Origin: Anabaena minutissima FACHB-250
GTDB lineage: Bacteria; Cyanobacteriota; Cyanobacteriia; Cyanobacteriales; Nostocaceae
Reading direction: 5' to 3'
Assembly (NCBI RefSeq): GCF_014697125.1
Contig: NZ_JACJRG010000007.1
Location: forward strand, 153,473 to 217,472
Length of the DNA: 64,000 nt
In this document: positions 1 through 9,876 of the stretch, one piece after another
Numbering within the stretch: position 1 is the stretch's first letter
How the letters are laid out: each line of letters begins with the position of its first letter
The notes under the pieces: generated by a model
Databases searched by the model: none
Told to the model about the DNA's origin: nothing
What the model saw: the letters and a program-made list of their open reading frames with translations, nothing else
Made by a program: the position numbers and the translations under genes

Positions 1-222
1 TTGAGTATTCATCGGTGCAAAAGTTAACTCAGACAACCGCGAACCAAAATTAGGCCGATACACCCGTTCACCCAAATCAGTACGCAGAATGAGCATAATC
101 GACTCTTCAATGTTGCGTTCCTTGGTGCTGAGTTGCAAACCTCCCTGGACATTCACCCTGAGTGGAAAAGACCAGCCCGTGCCTAGATGACTACGATGCT
201 GATTTTGATTGAATTCTGGCAT
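1..222 (-). CDS. gp25/GPW-family baseplate wedge protein of a contractile injection system (3' part outside window)
   Basis: The first 74 codons are visible and run off the left edge without a stop. The peptide starts MPEFNQNQHRSHLGTGWSFP and continues with a glycine-rich turn, then motifs of the kind IEESIMLILRT and GERVYRPNFGSRL. This is the hallmark of the phage T4 gp25 / GPW family, which builds the baseplate of phages, R-type pyocins and extracellular or thylakoid-anchored contractile injection systems. Family members are about 130-150 aa, so roughly half is present. The ATG at 220-222 gives the canonical N-terminus, although no strong Shine-Dalgarno precedes it. The rest of the presumed CIS operon would lie to the left. 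The family is clear from the motifs; whether it is a prophage or a domesticated CIS cannot be decided here. Confidence 0.82.
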   Translation of the reverse strand, partial: MPEFNQNQHRSHLGTGWSFPLRVNVQGGLQLSTKERNIEESIMLILRTDLGERVYRPNFGSRLSELTFAPMNTQ

Positions 223-443
223 GGTAAGTCAATGCTGACAAGCGTGTTTACGGTAATTTACGCTCATCTACAAAATCAACACTATTCGCCAAAAGTCTAG
301 TTCAGTCATACAAATCAAAAATATCCCCCAGTACGATGTATTTTAAAATACAAATAATAGAGACGTAGCAGTGCTACGCAGAATTAATAAATATACAATT
401 GCAGACATCCTAACTTAATACTCTCTTTGTAATCCAACTTTAT

Positions 444-1112
<669 letters not shown>

Positions 1113-1196
1113 TTAATAAGCACAGGCAATTTGCTGTCTAGAGATGACTTCAAACAGCAAGAATCAACAAATCAAGCTGTCATTAAGGGCTTTTAG

Positions 1197-1691
1197 TTAA
1201 AATCGCAACCCTACACCACCTTGAACAGAGACAGCTGCACCACCGCCATTACGGTAGGCATCAAAAGCGATAATGGCGTTACCAAACAGCACAGTATTAC
1301 TATTAGGAACAGCGTAATCAACACCTGGTTGTAAGGCAAAACTAATTTTGTCTCCCACAGGAGAAGCACTATCACCACCTGTTAACACCAAGCCAGCTCC
1401 TAAATAAGCATCCGTTTGCCAATTCAGAGGCACATCATAGGAAACGGTAGGTACAACTGCCGTATTCTGACCAACTAAAGCTTGAGCGCGAAAAGAAATT
1501 GGTGCTTCTAAAAGCTTATAGCGAAAAGCCAACACCCCACCAACTTGTACACTATCGGTTATGCCAACAGTCGGCCCTATACCTACGTAACTACCATATG
1601 CCACTTGAGCCTGTGCTGGCTGAGTATTGATAGCCAAACTCAATATTGAAATTGCGCCTAAAGCCGTAACTAAATGAGGTATATATTTCAT
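1197..1691 (-). CDS. Exported small outer-membrane beta-barrel-like protein
   Basis: About 164 aa. The start MKYIPHLVTALGAISILS is chosen because GAGGAG lies 7 bases upstream of the ATG at 1691; an in-frame ATG at 1706 would overlap that ribosome site. A signal peptide of about 28 residues ends PAQAQ. The mature part is a run of alternating polar/hydrophobic strands rich in Gly, Tyr and Val and ends in GGVGLRF, an aromatic C-terminal residue as recognised by the BAM machinery. No enzyme motif is visible. The gene lies upstream of, and codirectional with, the Zur-controlled hemB remnant, but the Zur box is in the gap after this gene. Function unknown; a small porin-like or adhesion barrel is the best guess. 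Confidence 0.65.
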   Translation of the reverse strand: MKYIPHLVTALGAISILSLAINTQPAQAQVAYGSYVGIGPTVGITDSVQVGGVLAFRYKLLEAPISFRAQALVGQNTAVVPTVSYDVPLNWQTDAYLGAGLVLTGGDSASPVGDKISFALQPGVDYAVPNSNTVLFGNAIIAFDAYRNGGGAAVSVQGGVGLRF

Positions 1692-1938
1692 CACCCAACT
1701 CCTCACACTGTCTTAGATTTACCAAGTTTAATTTAATACTTATGCTAAAGGCAAAAATGATTTTTTAGTGAGGACAAATCAATTCAAAATTCTACTCCTT
1801 CGGAGTAGGCTTACGCCTGCGTAGCAAAGCAAGCGACTCGTTAGCGTCACGCAGTGAAGAATTCCTAGGAATTGGGAATCATCAGTTATCAAGTGACTGA
1901 TAACTGATTTAACTCCCTTGTCTCCCCTACACCCTAAC

Positions 1939-4107
1939 TTACGGACACACGGGATGAATACCGCCTTGAGTACAAATATAAGCAATTTGTCTATCCTCTA
2001 AGTTTTTGGCTTGAGAAAAGTCTACGCCTTTAACTACCGCAGATATTGCGCCGATGTCTGGGGTTTGTACAAATTGATCTGCTGGGTCTTGTCTATTGGG
2101 GGTAAGAATCGCCCCCTTGAAATTAGCCCCGGCTACATTTGCTCCTCGTAAATCAACCAGACTCAAGTCGGCATTTTGCAAGTTAGCATTTTCTAACTGG
2201 GCAGAGCGTAAAATCGCACCCGTCATACGAGTCGCACTCAGGTTAGCATTACTGAGATTAGCCCGTTCCAAATCTGCGCCGGAGAGGTCTGAAGCTTGCC
2301 AATCAGTTTTACTTAAGTTAGCAAATGACAACTGAGTACCGATCGCAATCACGCGACCAAGACGCGCACCATATAAGTTCGCATCTTTAAATTTAGCATC
2401 TCCTAGGTCTGCACCAGTTAGGCTGGCGTTTTCTAGAACTGCACCGCGTAAATCAGCCCCGACTAACTGCCCACTGCTGAGGTTAGCACCAACTAGACGT
2501 GCATTAGCTAAATTAGCTCGGTTGAGGGTAGCACGACTTAAATCGCTACCAGTCATGATGACACGACTGAGGTTAGCATCAGTGAAATTGGCTTGTTTCA
2601 TCTGAGCCTGGGTTAAATCAGACACTATATCGTCGTAAGTGTCAAAGCGTCCATCTTCACCGGCACTGCGGAAACGACTACCTTTAAAGTTAGCTTGGTT
2701 GAGATTGGCCGATTTCAACTTGATTCCTGATAAATCAGTGTTTTCGAGTACCAAGTTAAAAAAGGAACTACCAGGAGTGCCACTTTGACCTAATTGGACG
2801 CGGCTGAGATCCAGACCTTGGGTTTGACCGCTATAAACACTGAGAATTTTGTTGATGGTTTGCTGGTTGATTTGTAACCGCTTTTGTCTTACTTCCCGTT
2901 CTGGAGATGTGCTGCTGATAGACTGTAACTCGCCGGACAAAAACTGATTTTTGTTGTGTAATTCGGTAATTGCGGGAATACCAACACTGATGAGTGCTTG
3001 CTGAATGGTATCTATCAGGATGGGGTTGGTTTCATTCACCATCATATCAGCCAAAAACTGGATAGACTGCTGATCATTGAGACTACCCATAGCAAGGATT
3101 AAGCTTTGGCGTTCTTGCAGGCTAGCCGTAGAGTCAGGACTTAATCGTTTAACCAGTGCCAAAAACTGCTGACTGTTGATTTTCTGAGATTCCTGATTGC
3201 TTTGCTGAGTCTGGAGATAAACTTGTGTGCCAATTAAAGTAGCCAGCACCGCCGTCATACTTGTGAGTGCTACCCCAAACAAAGTCAGGCTGGGATTTTG
3301 CTGCATCCGCCGCCACAATGATATTAAATTACTGTCATCTGGAGTAATGGCTATTGCGGCTGTTGCTAGTGCCTCATTTTCCTTTGGTGTAGCAGTCTGG
3401 CTACTGCTAACGGGTAAATTCCGGGCATTATTTACGACATCTGCCGAGGGTACAGAACGATGGGCATCAACGACATAAGTACCAGCTAGCCAATCATGTA
3501 ATGCTTTGCGTCCCCGGCGTGCTGGTAAGGCTAAACCTTCGCCTAGTACCATCAATACTGCTAAAGATGTGAATAATCCTAAATTGGGGAAGGCGAAACT
3601 ATAACGCCAGAGAATGTAGGCAATGGACATAGGCACAGTCAAGCGGCCAATACCTTCACGGACAAATACAGCTGCTAAACCTGGTGGTGTACCTTCTTCG
3701 TTGACAACCCGGACACCAAACCAACGCTTAGGTAGGGTACTTCCGGTTTTTGCCAGTAAATATAATTGCCACCAAGATAGGACTGTAGGCGCGAATAAAG
3801 CTACTGTCCATAGAAAATTAGTCGGCCAAGCCACATTGCGAATGCCATAGCTTGCAGGTAACGCCAATGGACGTGCGATCGCTCTTTCTGTTACTACTAG
3901 TACAGGGTTAAGTGGGACTCGATTGATATCGCTGCGAGAATTGGCATACACGCCCAAGCCGAAGGGAACTAGCCCACTGGCAACTAAAAGAGCAATTTCT
4001 GCCGTCCAAGCTGCAAACCGCCTTGTGACTAGCGAATTAGTTTTTTCTGTATTTTTTGTGCGGTTAGATTGATTAGTATTATTTTTTTTTACAATTGGGG
4101 TTGCCAT
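1939..4107 (-). CDS. RDD-domain membrane protein with C-terminal pentapeptide repeats
   Basis: 722 aa. Residues about 25-215 form an RDD-type membrane domain: RRFAAWTAEIALLVASGLV, a second hydrophobic segment near 95-120, the conserved LPKRWFGVRVV, and a closing KALHDWLAGTYVVDA. A further membrane span lies near residue 275-300. A soluble coiled segment follows (about 300-430). From about 430 to 690 there are more than 30 pentapeptide repeats of the A(D/N)LXX type, such as ANLSNANLS and ADLRGAVLENA, which fold as a right-handed quadrilateral beta-helix. AGGGAA precedes the ATG with good spacing. Pentapeptide-repeat membrane proteins are abundant in heterocyst-forming cyanobacteria (HglK is one), but this order differs from HglK, so no specific role is assigned. 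Confidence 0.85.
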   Translation of the reverse strand: MATPIVKKNNTNQSNRTKNTEKTNSLVTRRFAAWTAEIALLVASGLVPFGLGVYANSRSDINRVPLNPVLVVTERAIARPLALPASYGIRNVAWPTNFLWTVALFAPTVLSWWQLYLLAKTGSTLPKRWFGVRVVNEEGTPPGLAAVFVREGIGRLTVPMSIAYILWRYSFAFPNLGLFTSLAVLMVLGEGLALPARRGRKALHDWLAGTYVVDAHRSVPSADVVNNARNLPVSSSQTATPKENEALATAAIAITPDDSNLISLWRRMQQNPSLTLFGVALTSMTAVLATLIGTQVYLQTQQSNQESQKINSQQFLALVKRLSPDSTASLQERQSLILAMGSLNDQQSIQFLADMMVNETNPILIDTIQQALISVGIPAITELHNKNQFLSGELQSISSTSPEREVRQKRLQINQQTINKILSVYSGQTQGLDLSRVQLGQSGTPGSSFFNLVLENTDLSGIKLKSANLNQANFKGSRFRSAGEDGRFDTYDDIVSDLTQAQMKQANFTDANLSRVIMTGSDLSRATLNRANLANARLVGANLSSGQLVGADLRGAVLENASLTGADLGDAKFKDANLYGARLGRVIAIGTQLSFANLSKTDWQASDLSGADLERANLSNANLSATRMTGAILRSAQLENANLQNADLSLVDLRGANVAGANFKGAILTPNRQDPADQFVQTPDIGAISAVVKGVDFSQAKNLEDRQIAYICTQGGIHPVCP

Positions 4108-4144
4108 TAGATAATTCCCTTTAATTTATTTTTGTGCCGCTTGG

Positions 4145-4193
4145 GAGTGCTGAGTGCTGAGTAGTGAGTGCTGAGTAGTGAGTAGTGAGTAGG
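4145..4193. repeat. Heptanucleotide tandem repeat (STRR-like), 7 units
   Basis: Seven units of GAGTGCT / GAGTAGT / GAGTAGG lie in the gap between the pentapeptide-repeat gene and the small membrane protein gene. They are followed at about 4205-4285 by runs rich in CCCCAGTC and CCCCTG. The same heptamer families recur at 5755-5810 and 47488-47543. Confidence 0.85.
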
Positions 4194-4298
4194 TAGGCAT
4201 TGTATTTTTCTCCCCCTGCTTCCCCTGCTTTCTTTTCCCCCTGTCCCCAGTCGCCAATCCCCAGTCCCCAGTCCCCAGTATCGAGTCCCCCACAACGG

Positions 4299-4628
4299 CT
4301 ATTTATTTTGTGCGTTACCAGATACAAAAAATTTGTATCCAACATACACTAAACCAGCTAACAGTGCCAGACTTAGAGCAGATACGACTAGTTTCAGCAC
4401 CATTTGCACAATTGACAAGCCTAATAAGGCTGCCACACCTACAAATACGAGCTTGCTTGTCCCTGATAAGTTTTGAAACCAGAGTTTTCCTCTTTCTAAC
4501 TGCTGTTTCCAATTGAGCCAACTAAACTGGGAAGTCTGTTGTGGTGCTGACTTTGGAGATGCAGAATTAAGATCAGCCTCCAATTGTTGGAGGCGACGTT
4601 GTAAGTCTTCTTCTGATTGAGGATTCAT
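4299..4628 (-). CDS. Small conserved membrane protein
   Basis: 109 aa. The N-terminal 50 residues are hydrophilic with a short heptad-like start (EEDLQRRLQQLEADLN) and a tryptophan-containing patch. Residues about 55-100 form one long or two closely spaced membrane segments (LVFVGVAALLGLSIVQMVL, then ALSLALLAGLVYVGY), and the end is short and polar. GAGG lies 9 bases upstream of the ATG. It looks like a cyanobacterial conserved hypothetical; I do not recognise a function. The region 4629-5200 upstream is AT-rich and non-coding, with a short palindromic dispersed repeat near 4752-4812. Confidence 0.7.
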   Translation of the reverse strand: MNPQSEEDLQRRLQQLEADLNSASPKSAPQQTSQFSWLNWKQQLERGKLWFQNLSGTSKLVFVGVAALLGLSIVQMVLKLVVSALSLALLAGLVYVGYKFFVSGNAQNK

Positions 4629-5200
4629 GATTTTTTACCTCAGCTAATACACTTTATGGAACAATAAACCCACGAAATTCTATTCATGAGAATTCACGCA
4701 AGTAAAATTCAAAATCAGGTTAAATTTACTACTTTGCATTGTAAATTGCGGCGTAAGATTGGCGTACCCACCCACCATAGGTGTTGGCGCAGCCTACCGT
4801 AGGTCATCGCCATTTTCCCAAATTTGTAATTTTTCGTCCCTGCATCAGTCCCCATTATTATCTAGTGGTTTTGTTTGTGATTTTAGCTAATGTCTTAGTG
4901 TCAAGTACCTTTTTCTGTCGGTAAAATTAACTATTGGCTCTTGTTGTTGGGTTTAGCTGTCACCATTCCTAACTCAAGTTCTATAAATTAAGAATTTTAT
5001 TAATTCTGTAGATATATACTTAAATTATTCTCGGTTTCCTAATAATTTATTCACTTCATGTAATTTTCATACTTTAGTTATACATAGTTAAATAAATTTA
5101 TAAAATTTTATACATAACTACTCAGGAACAACGCCTATTAATCAGCGTCTCTGAAATTAGAAGGTTTATAACAAAAATTATGTTGAGATACTGATAAATT

Positions 5201-5668
5201 ATGAATACTATTAATGTATCGAAAGTTATTTTTACTACACTGGTAACAAGTGTAGTGCTTACGGAAGCGATCGCCTTATTTGGGGCGCAGCCTATCTTGG
5301 CTCAAACACCCATGATTCAAATGAGTCGTAACTTAAGTTCAGATCCATTAGTTGTCAATGGTACATCCGACAAAACTGTTCCTAGCAACTGTGGTAATAT
5401 CACTGCTACACCTAATCAAGTCATCAGAGTGACAGAGGCTTTACCCTATCTGCGAGTTACAGCTAAAAGCCCAGTAGGAAAAACCACGTTGTTGATTTAT
5501 GGGCCTGGAGGACGTTTTTGCGTTATGGCAGATAGTTTATCTGATAGCTACCCTGAATTATCAGGTTATTGGATACCAGGCGATTACTCAGTCAATGTAG
5601 GTAATTTATCTCACAAAGAGTATAGCTACACCATTGAAATTTCGCAACAAAAGAAACCAAAAAAGTAG
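5201..5668 (+). CDS. Secreted hypothetical protein
   Basis: 155 aa. A signal peptide with a hydrophobic core at about residues 9-28 ends in the cleavage-like site ILAQ-TP. The mature part carries two cysteines (SNCGN and GGRFCVM) that could form a disulfide, and a beta-rich pattern ending SGYWIPGDYSVNVGNL, which resembles small cyanobacterial periplasmic proteins that often occur as paralogs. The basic tail KKPKK runs into low-complexity repeat DNA, so the last residues may derive from the repeat. I see no catalytic motif and assign no function. Confidence 0.65.
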   Translation: MNTINVSKVIFTTLVTSVVLTEAIALFGAQPILAQTPMIQMSRNLSSDPLVVNGTSDKTVPSNCGNITATPNQVIRVTEALPYLRVTAKSPVGKTTLLIYGPGGRFCVMADSLSDSYPELSGYWIPGDYSVNVGNLSHKEYSYTIEISQQKKPKK

Positions 5669-5754
5669 GGATTGGGGATTGGGTACTGGGGGAAAAGAAA
5701 GCAGGGGAAGCAGGGGAAGCAGGGGGAGCAGGGGGAGAAAAATACAATGCCTAC

Positions 5755-5810
5755 CTACTCACTACTCACTACTCACTACTCACTACTCACTACTCACTAC
5801 TCACTACTCA
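5755..5810. repeat. Heptanucleotide tandem repeat (CTACTCA)8
   Basis: Eight perfect units of CTACTCA fill 5755-5810, preceded by a G-rich stretch at about 5670-5740 built from GGGGAAGCA-like units. Open frames across this stretch are only the translation of repeats. The block separates two convergent genes. Confidence 0.9.
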
Positions 5811-6224
5811 TGCTAACCTTTCAGGAACTCGACGATGATCTCTCAGTGGTGCTTTCATCCATTGGAAAGCTACAAGATTTAATAACAAACCAATCAAAAA
5901 CAATAGCAGCATTAATGTGATTTGATACCAGATCACTTGGGGTAACAGTACGTCTACTACCAAATGAATTAAATTGAGGACGCTGTAGAATACAGTCAAT
6001 CCAAAGTGAATTACTCTATAGCGTCGATTATCAGTAAAAACAGTAGCAATTATTGCCAACATTGGTAGGGCGAAAAAGCCTAACATCAACCACATAATTC
6101 CTGATATTTGATTGATTGATGTAGCTGTATGAGATTCAATTACATTCAATCCGTGAAAAAGTGGCATTAAACCCAATTGGGTATGAAACAGTGTTCCTAG
6201 GAGGAATACTATCCACAGAGCCAT
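5808..6224 (-). CDS. Four-helix integral membrane protein
   Basis: About 138 aa from the ATG at 6224 (MALWIVFLLGTLFHTQLGL); a longer start at 6251 is possible. Four hydrophobic segments are visible: near residues 2-20, 45-65, 80-100 and 105-130 (ITLMLLLFLIGLLLNLVAF). A few histidines lie near the helices (LFHTQLG, PLFHGL, VIHFG, LIHLV), but this is not enough to call a metal or heme protein. The C-terminal tail overlaps the end of the CTACTCA repeat block, so the last residues are probably repeat-derived. Conserved hypothetical of unknown role. Confidence 0.6.
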   Translation of the reverse strand: MALWIVFLLGTLFHTQLGLMPLFHGLNVIESHTATSINQISGIMWLMLGFFALPMLAIIATVFTDNRRYRVIHFGLTVFYSVLNLIHLVVDVLLPQVIWYQITLMLLLFLIGLLLNLVAFQWMKAPLRDHRRVPERLA

Positions 6225-6265
6225 GATTTTTTCCTGATAATTATTGGACATATGCTGGCCATTTT

Positions 6266-6748
6266 TTATAACTTATAACCAATGCGACGGAGTAAGTTAT
6301 GCCGGGCGTTCACATCCTCTGTTGTCTCTATGCCTTTGGGTGAAAAACCATCAATCACCCCAAGAATACCTCTCCCTTGCTCGGTTTCGGCTACGATTAC
6401 CTGCACGGGATTAGCTGTGGCGCAGTAAATTGTACAGACTTCTGGACATTGCTTAATAGCATTGAGGAAATTAATAGGATAGGCTTGTTTGAGTAAAATA
6501 ATAAAGCTGTGACCTGCACCTACAGCTTGAGCATTTTTTGTGGCTATTTCTTCTAAGGATAGATCATTACCAGCAATTCTAATCAAGCAATCTCCTGATG
6601 CTTCACAAAAGGCAATACCAAATTTAACTTGAGAGGATATCCCCACCATAATTTCATATAGGTCTTCTACGGTTTTGATAAAGTGGGTTTGCCCAAAGAT
6701 GAGGTTACAATTTTCAGGAATTTCCAGGTTAACTGATTTAAGTTCCAT
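6266..6748 (-). CDS. Adenosine-specific kinase-like protein (PF04008 type)
   Basis: About 160 aa from the ATG at 6748 ([20 protein letters not shown]). The sequence matches the Adenosine_kin family throughout: [39 protein letters not shown], then [19 protein letters not shown] and [12 protein letters not shown]. This small family is named for an archaeal structure that binds adenosine; its cellular role is not well established. The length is normal for the family. The ATG at 6790 would add 14 residues that are not conserved, so the internal start is preferred. The gap to the membrane protein gene downstream is about 40 bases, so the two may be cotranscribed. Confidence 0.85.
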   Translation of the reverse strand: MELKSVNLEIPENCNLIFGQTHFIKTVEDLYEIMVGISSQVKFGIAFCEASGDCLIRIAGNDLSLEEIATKNAQAVGAGHSFIILLKQAYPINFLNAIKQCPEVCTIYCATANPVQVIVAETEQGRGILGVIDGFSPKGIETTEDVNARHNLLRRIGYKL

Positions 6749-6905
6749 GTGGCTTTGAATTGGGTGGTGTAGTATTTCACTTAATATCAAATATTGATTT
6801 TGTTGGTGTTGTTAAATTAAATTAGGAAAAGTTCACGCAGAGGCGCGGAGGTAGGGAGGTACAGAGGCGTGTAAGATAAAACAAATTCTCTGCGTGCCTC
6901 TGCGT

Positions 6906-9791
6906 TTAAATTTTCTTACTTAGTTGAGACTGCAAATCTTTCCAGGTGACACCTGCTAGGTTAGGGAGAACTATATGGGCTTTTCCTACCCTTTCTTGGG
7001 GTCCGATACCTATAGCCCACATACTACCAGCTAAGGCGGCTTCAACACCTGCGGCTGCATCTTCTACGACTACACATTGCTGTGGGTTTAAGCCTAACTG
7101 ATGGGCGGCGTAGAGAAATAAATCAGGAGCGGGTTTGGGTTTTTGGACGCTGTAACCGTCAGCGATCGCATTTACTTTATCAGTAATACCCAATTTTTCG
7201 ATCACTGATTGGGCATTTTTACTAGCTGAACCGATCGCAATTTTAATCCCAGCTTGTCGCAGTTCATCCAAAAGCGCGATCGCACCCGGTAATAAATCTT
7301 TGGGTGTAATATTTTTGATCAGTTCCACATAGTAGCGGTTTTTCCGTGCCATCATCTCTTGAATTTGGTCTTCTGAATAAGTCCTATCACCAATAATCAG
7401 CATCAGGGAAGCGAGGCGAGATATACCGCGTAAAGCTTCATTAGCCTCCCGATTAAAGGGAAGACCTTCTTCATTTGCCAGTTTTTGCCATGCTAAGTAA
7501 TGATATTCAGCAGTATCTGTCAGTACCCCATCTAGGTCAAAGATAAATCCGCGAATATTGGGGGATTGCTTGTCTCCTCTAGTCCCCTCTTTTTCCCCAG
7601 TCAAATCAAACTTGTACCACTCACCCCGCCAGTGTAGCTGAAACTTTAAGCGTGACCAACCAGGGGGTAGGTGAGGGTTAGATACAGGGCCATTTTCTGT
7701 AAACTGAATACCTCCAAAGCCAAAAACTACCGCTTGCCAAACACCCCCTGCACTAGCACCGTGAATACCATCTTGGGTGTTACCGCGACTATCTTCTAAG
7801 TCCACCATCGCCGCTTGCATAAATCGTTTATAAGCTATGGTTGATTTGCCTAAGTCTGAAGCTAGAATGCCATGAATGGCGGGGGCTAAGGATGAACCAT
7901 AGGTAATGTCAGTGCGGGGTGCGTAATAATCCCAATTTGTTGCTAATACTTTTTGGTCGTAGGGAAACTCTGCCGATGTCCGCATTAAGTACAACAGCAT
8001 TAAGACATCTGGTTGTTTGAGAACTTGGGTGTGGTTAGTTCCTTCCATACCCAAAATAGCTTGTATTGATTGGTGGCGTGGTTCGTAGTCGGCTAAATTA
8101 ATATCCTTTAATTGGAAAAATCCCTCAAATTGTTCAATGAGTCCGGTTGAGGGATCGTAAAGAATCCAGATTTTATTGATGATATCTTGCCAGTAGGTTT
8201 CGATTTCTGGGGTAAGTTGCAATTTTTGGGCTAGTTCGGCGGCGCGTTCGGGGAAATTTTGTTGCAACCATCCACAAACTTTCAAGGCTTGTTCTAAATG
8301 CCATTGCACCATCCGGTTAGTGAAGGTGTTGTTGTGGACAAATTCGTGATACTCATCTGCACCAATCACGTCTCGAATTTCATATCTGTCATACTGGGGG
8401 TTAAATTCAACTCGACTACCCCAAAAGATGGCTGTATCGAGGATCATCTCTGCGCCATAATCGCGCATCCACTCATCATCGCCGGTGGCTTGCCAGTAAT
8501 GACAGACGGCGTAGGCGATATCTGCGCTATTATGAATTTCGCGATCGCGGCACCAAATCCGCACGTCTTCACCATAATAATCGTCTGGTAGTGACCAACG
8601 AGGGGTAACTTCATCGCCTGTATCAGCACTTTCCCAGGGGTACATTGCACCTTTGAAGCCGTAATGAGCAGCTTTACGCCTTGCACCGGCTATGGTGTGA
8701 TAGCGGTAACTGAGTAAGTTTCGGGCGACATCTGGCTGGTTATAAGTGAAAAAGGGCAGAATAAAAATTTCTGTATCCCAAAAGATATGACCGCGATAAC
8801 CAAACCCTGACAAGGTTTTGGCAGCAATACTGACTTGCTCATCATGGCGGGGGGCGGCAATTAATAGCTGAAAAAGATTGTAGCGCACAGCAAAAGCGGC
8901 TGTGGCATCGCCTTCTATGACTATGTCGCTGGTTTGCCACACTTGATCCCAAGCTTTTTGATTGTCTGTAAATAATGTTGTGTAATCAGCTATGTCTACC
9001 AGTTTTTCGTGGGCGGCGATCACTGGTGTTTTCGTCTCCCGTGAGGTAAAAACTGTGACTATATTTTCTACTGTCACAGTTTGTTGGGCTGTGACTAAAA
9101 AGGTGGTGCTGATGCTGGGATAACCAGGTACAGTGTTGATTTGTACAGAAGCTTCTGTCCCTGAGATGGTCATTTTTGCCGCCATGCCAATTTCAATGCG
9201 GGTGCTGCGGGTGCGACTTTGTAACCAAATACCCTGATCGGTTTTACCTTGGTCTATTCTTTCCCAGTGATTGAAACCTTGGTTTTCTGCATAGCCATTG
9301 ATGCTAGCCTGAAATTCGATTAAGGCATCGCCATCATAGGATGTTAAGTGGCAGCGTTGCCCTAAAATATGTTCATCTGCAAGAGAGGTGAAGCGTTCAA
9401 AGTGGATATCAATAATTTTATTTTTCGGACTGCGCCAACGCACCCAACGACTCAGCAGACCATGACGCAAATCTAGTTGTCGTTTGTATTGTAATACTTC
9501 CCCTTGATCGAGACGGAAGCGATCGCCATTAATCGTTACTACCAACGGTAGCCAATCAGGACAGTTAGCCAATTCTGTATAAACAACCGGCACATCATCA
9601 TAAACACCATGAATAAATGTTGCTGGCAACCCACGAGTATAGCCTTCTTCAAAACAACCCCTTGTGCCTAAATATCCATTACCAATGGTAAAGATAGTTT
9701 CCCTAGAGTTTAGTTGCTCAGGGTTAAACTGGGTTTCAATTAATCTCCAGTCTTCATAAATAAAATCACCAGAGGTAGATTGTTTATTCAT
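6906..9791 (-). CDS. GH65 glycoside phosphorylase fused to a beta-phosphoglucomutase-like HAD domain
   Basis: 961 aa. Residues 1 to about 735 are a complete GH65 protein of the maltose/trehalose/kojibiose phosphorylase type: IFTIGNGYLGTRG near the N-terminus, GHIFWDTEIFILPF in the middle, and the catalytic-acid segment DVIGADEYHEFVHNN near residue 480. A short low-complexity linker leads to a HAD domain from about 745 with the nucleophile motif FDLDGVLTDT, then IAIGSASKNA and VVEDAAAGVEAALAG, typical of beta-phosphoglucomutase. The fusion would phosphorolyse a disaccharide to beta-glucose-1-phosphate and isomerise it to glucose-6-phosphate in one polypeptide. The substrate cannot be read from the sequence. 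Sucrose synthase lies immediately upstream on the same strand. Confidence 0.9.
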   Translation of the reverse strand: MNKQSTSGDFIYEDWRLIETQFNPEQLNSRETIFTIGNGYLGTRGCFEEGYTRGLPATFIHGVYDDVPVVYTELANCPDWLPLVVTINGDRFRLDQGEVLQYKRQLDLRHGLLSRWVRWRSPKNKIIDIHFERFTSLADEHILGQRCHLTSYDGDALIEFQASINGYAENQGFNHWERIDQGKTDQGIWLQSRTRSTRIEIGMAAKMTISGTEASVQINTVPGYPSISTTFLVTAQQTVTVENIVTVFTSRETKTPVIAAHEKLVDIADYTTLFTDNQKAWDQVWQTSDIVIEGDATAAFAVRYNLFQLLIAAPRHDEQVSIAAKTLSGFGYRGHIFWDTEIFILPFFTYNQPDVARNLLSYRYHTIAGARRKAAHYGFKGAMYPWESADTGDEVTPRWSLPDDYYGEDVRIWCRDREIHNSADIAYAVCHYWQATGDDEWMRDYGAEMILDTAIFWGSRVEFNPQYDRYEIRDVIGADEYHEFVHNNTFTNRMVQWHLEQALKVCGWLQQNFPERAAELAQKLQLTPEIETYWQDIINKIWILYDPSTGLIEQFEGFFQLKDINLADYEPRHQSIQAILGMEGTNHTQVLKQPDVLMLLYLMRTSAEFPYDQKVLATNWDYYAPRTDITYGSSLAPAIHGILASDLGKSTIAYKRFMQAAMVDLEDSRGNTQDGIHGASAGGVWQAVVFGFGGIQFTENGPVSNPHLPPGWSRLKFQLHWRGEWYKFDLTGEKEGTRGDKQSPNIRGFIFDLDGVLTDTAEYHYLAWQKLANEEGLPFNREANEALRGISRLASLMLIIGDRTYSEDQIQEMMARKNRYYVELIKNITPKDLLPGAIALLDELRQAGIKIAIGSASKNAQSVIEKLGITDKVNAIADGYSVQKPKPAPDLFLYAAHQLGLNPQQCVVVEDAAAGVEAALAGSMWAIGIGPQERVGKAHIVLPNLAGVTWKDLQSQLSKKI

Positions 9792-9876
9792 AGCCCATAT
9801 TCTGCAAATAGTAGGAGTTGGGATGTAAGCTAGTTTTGGCTTAATTTATTTTTGAATTTTGAATTTTGAATTGGAG

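Noticed and set aside
2096..3850. Plus-strand frames inside the pentapeptide-repeat gene
   Set aside because: They mirror the repeated codons of the real gene on the other strand and carry no independent signal.
5634..5920. Two short plus-strand frames over the G-rich and CTACTCA repeats
   Set aside because: Their protein is only repeat translation (for example GSRGSRG, LLTTHYS).
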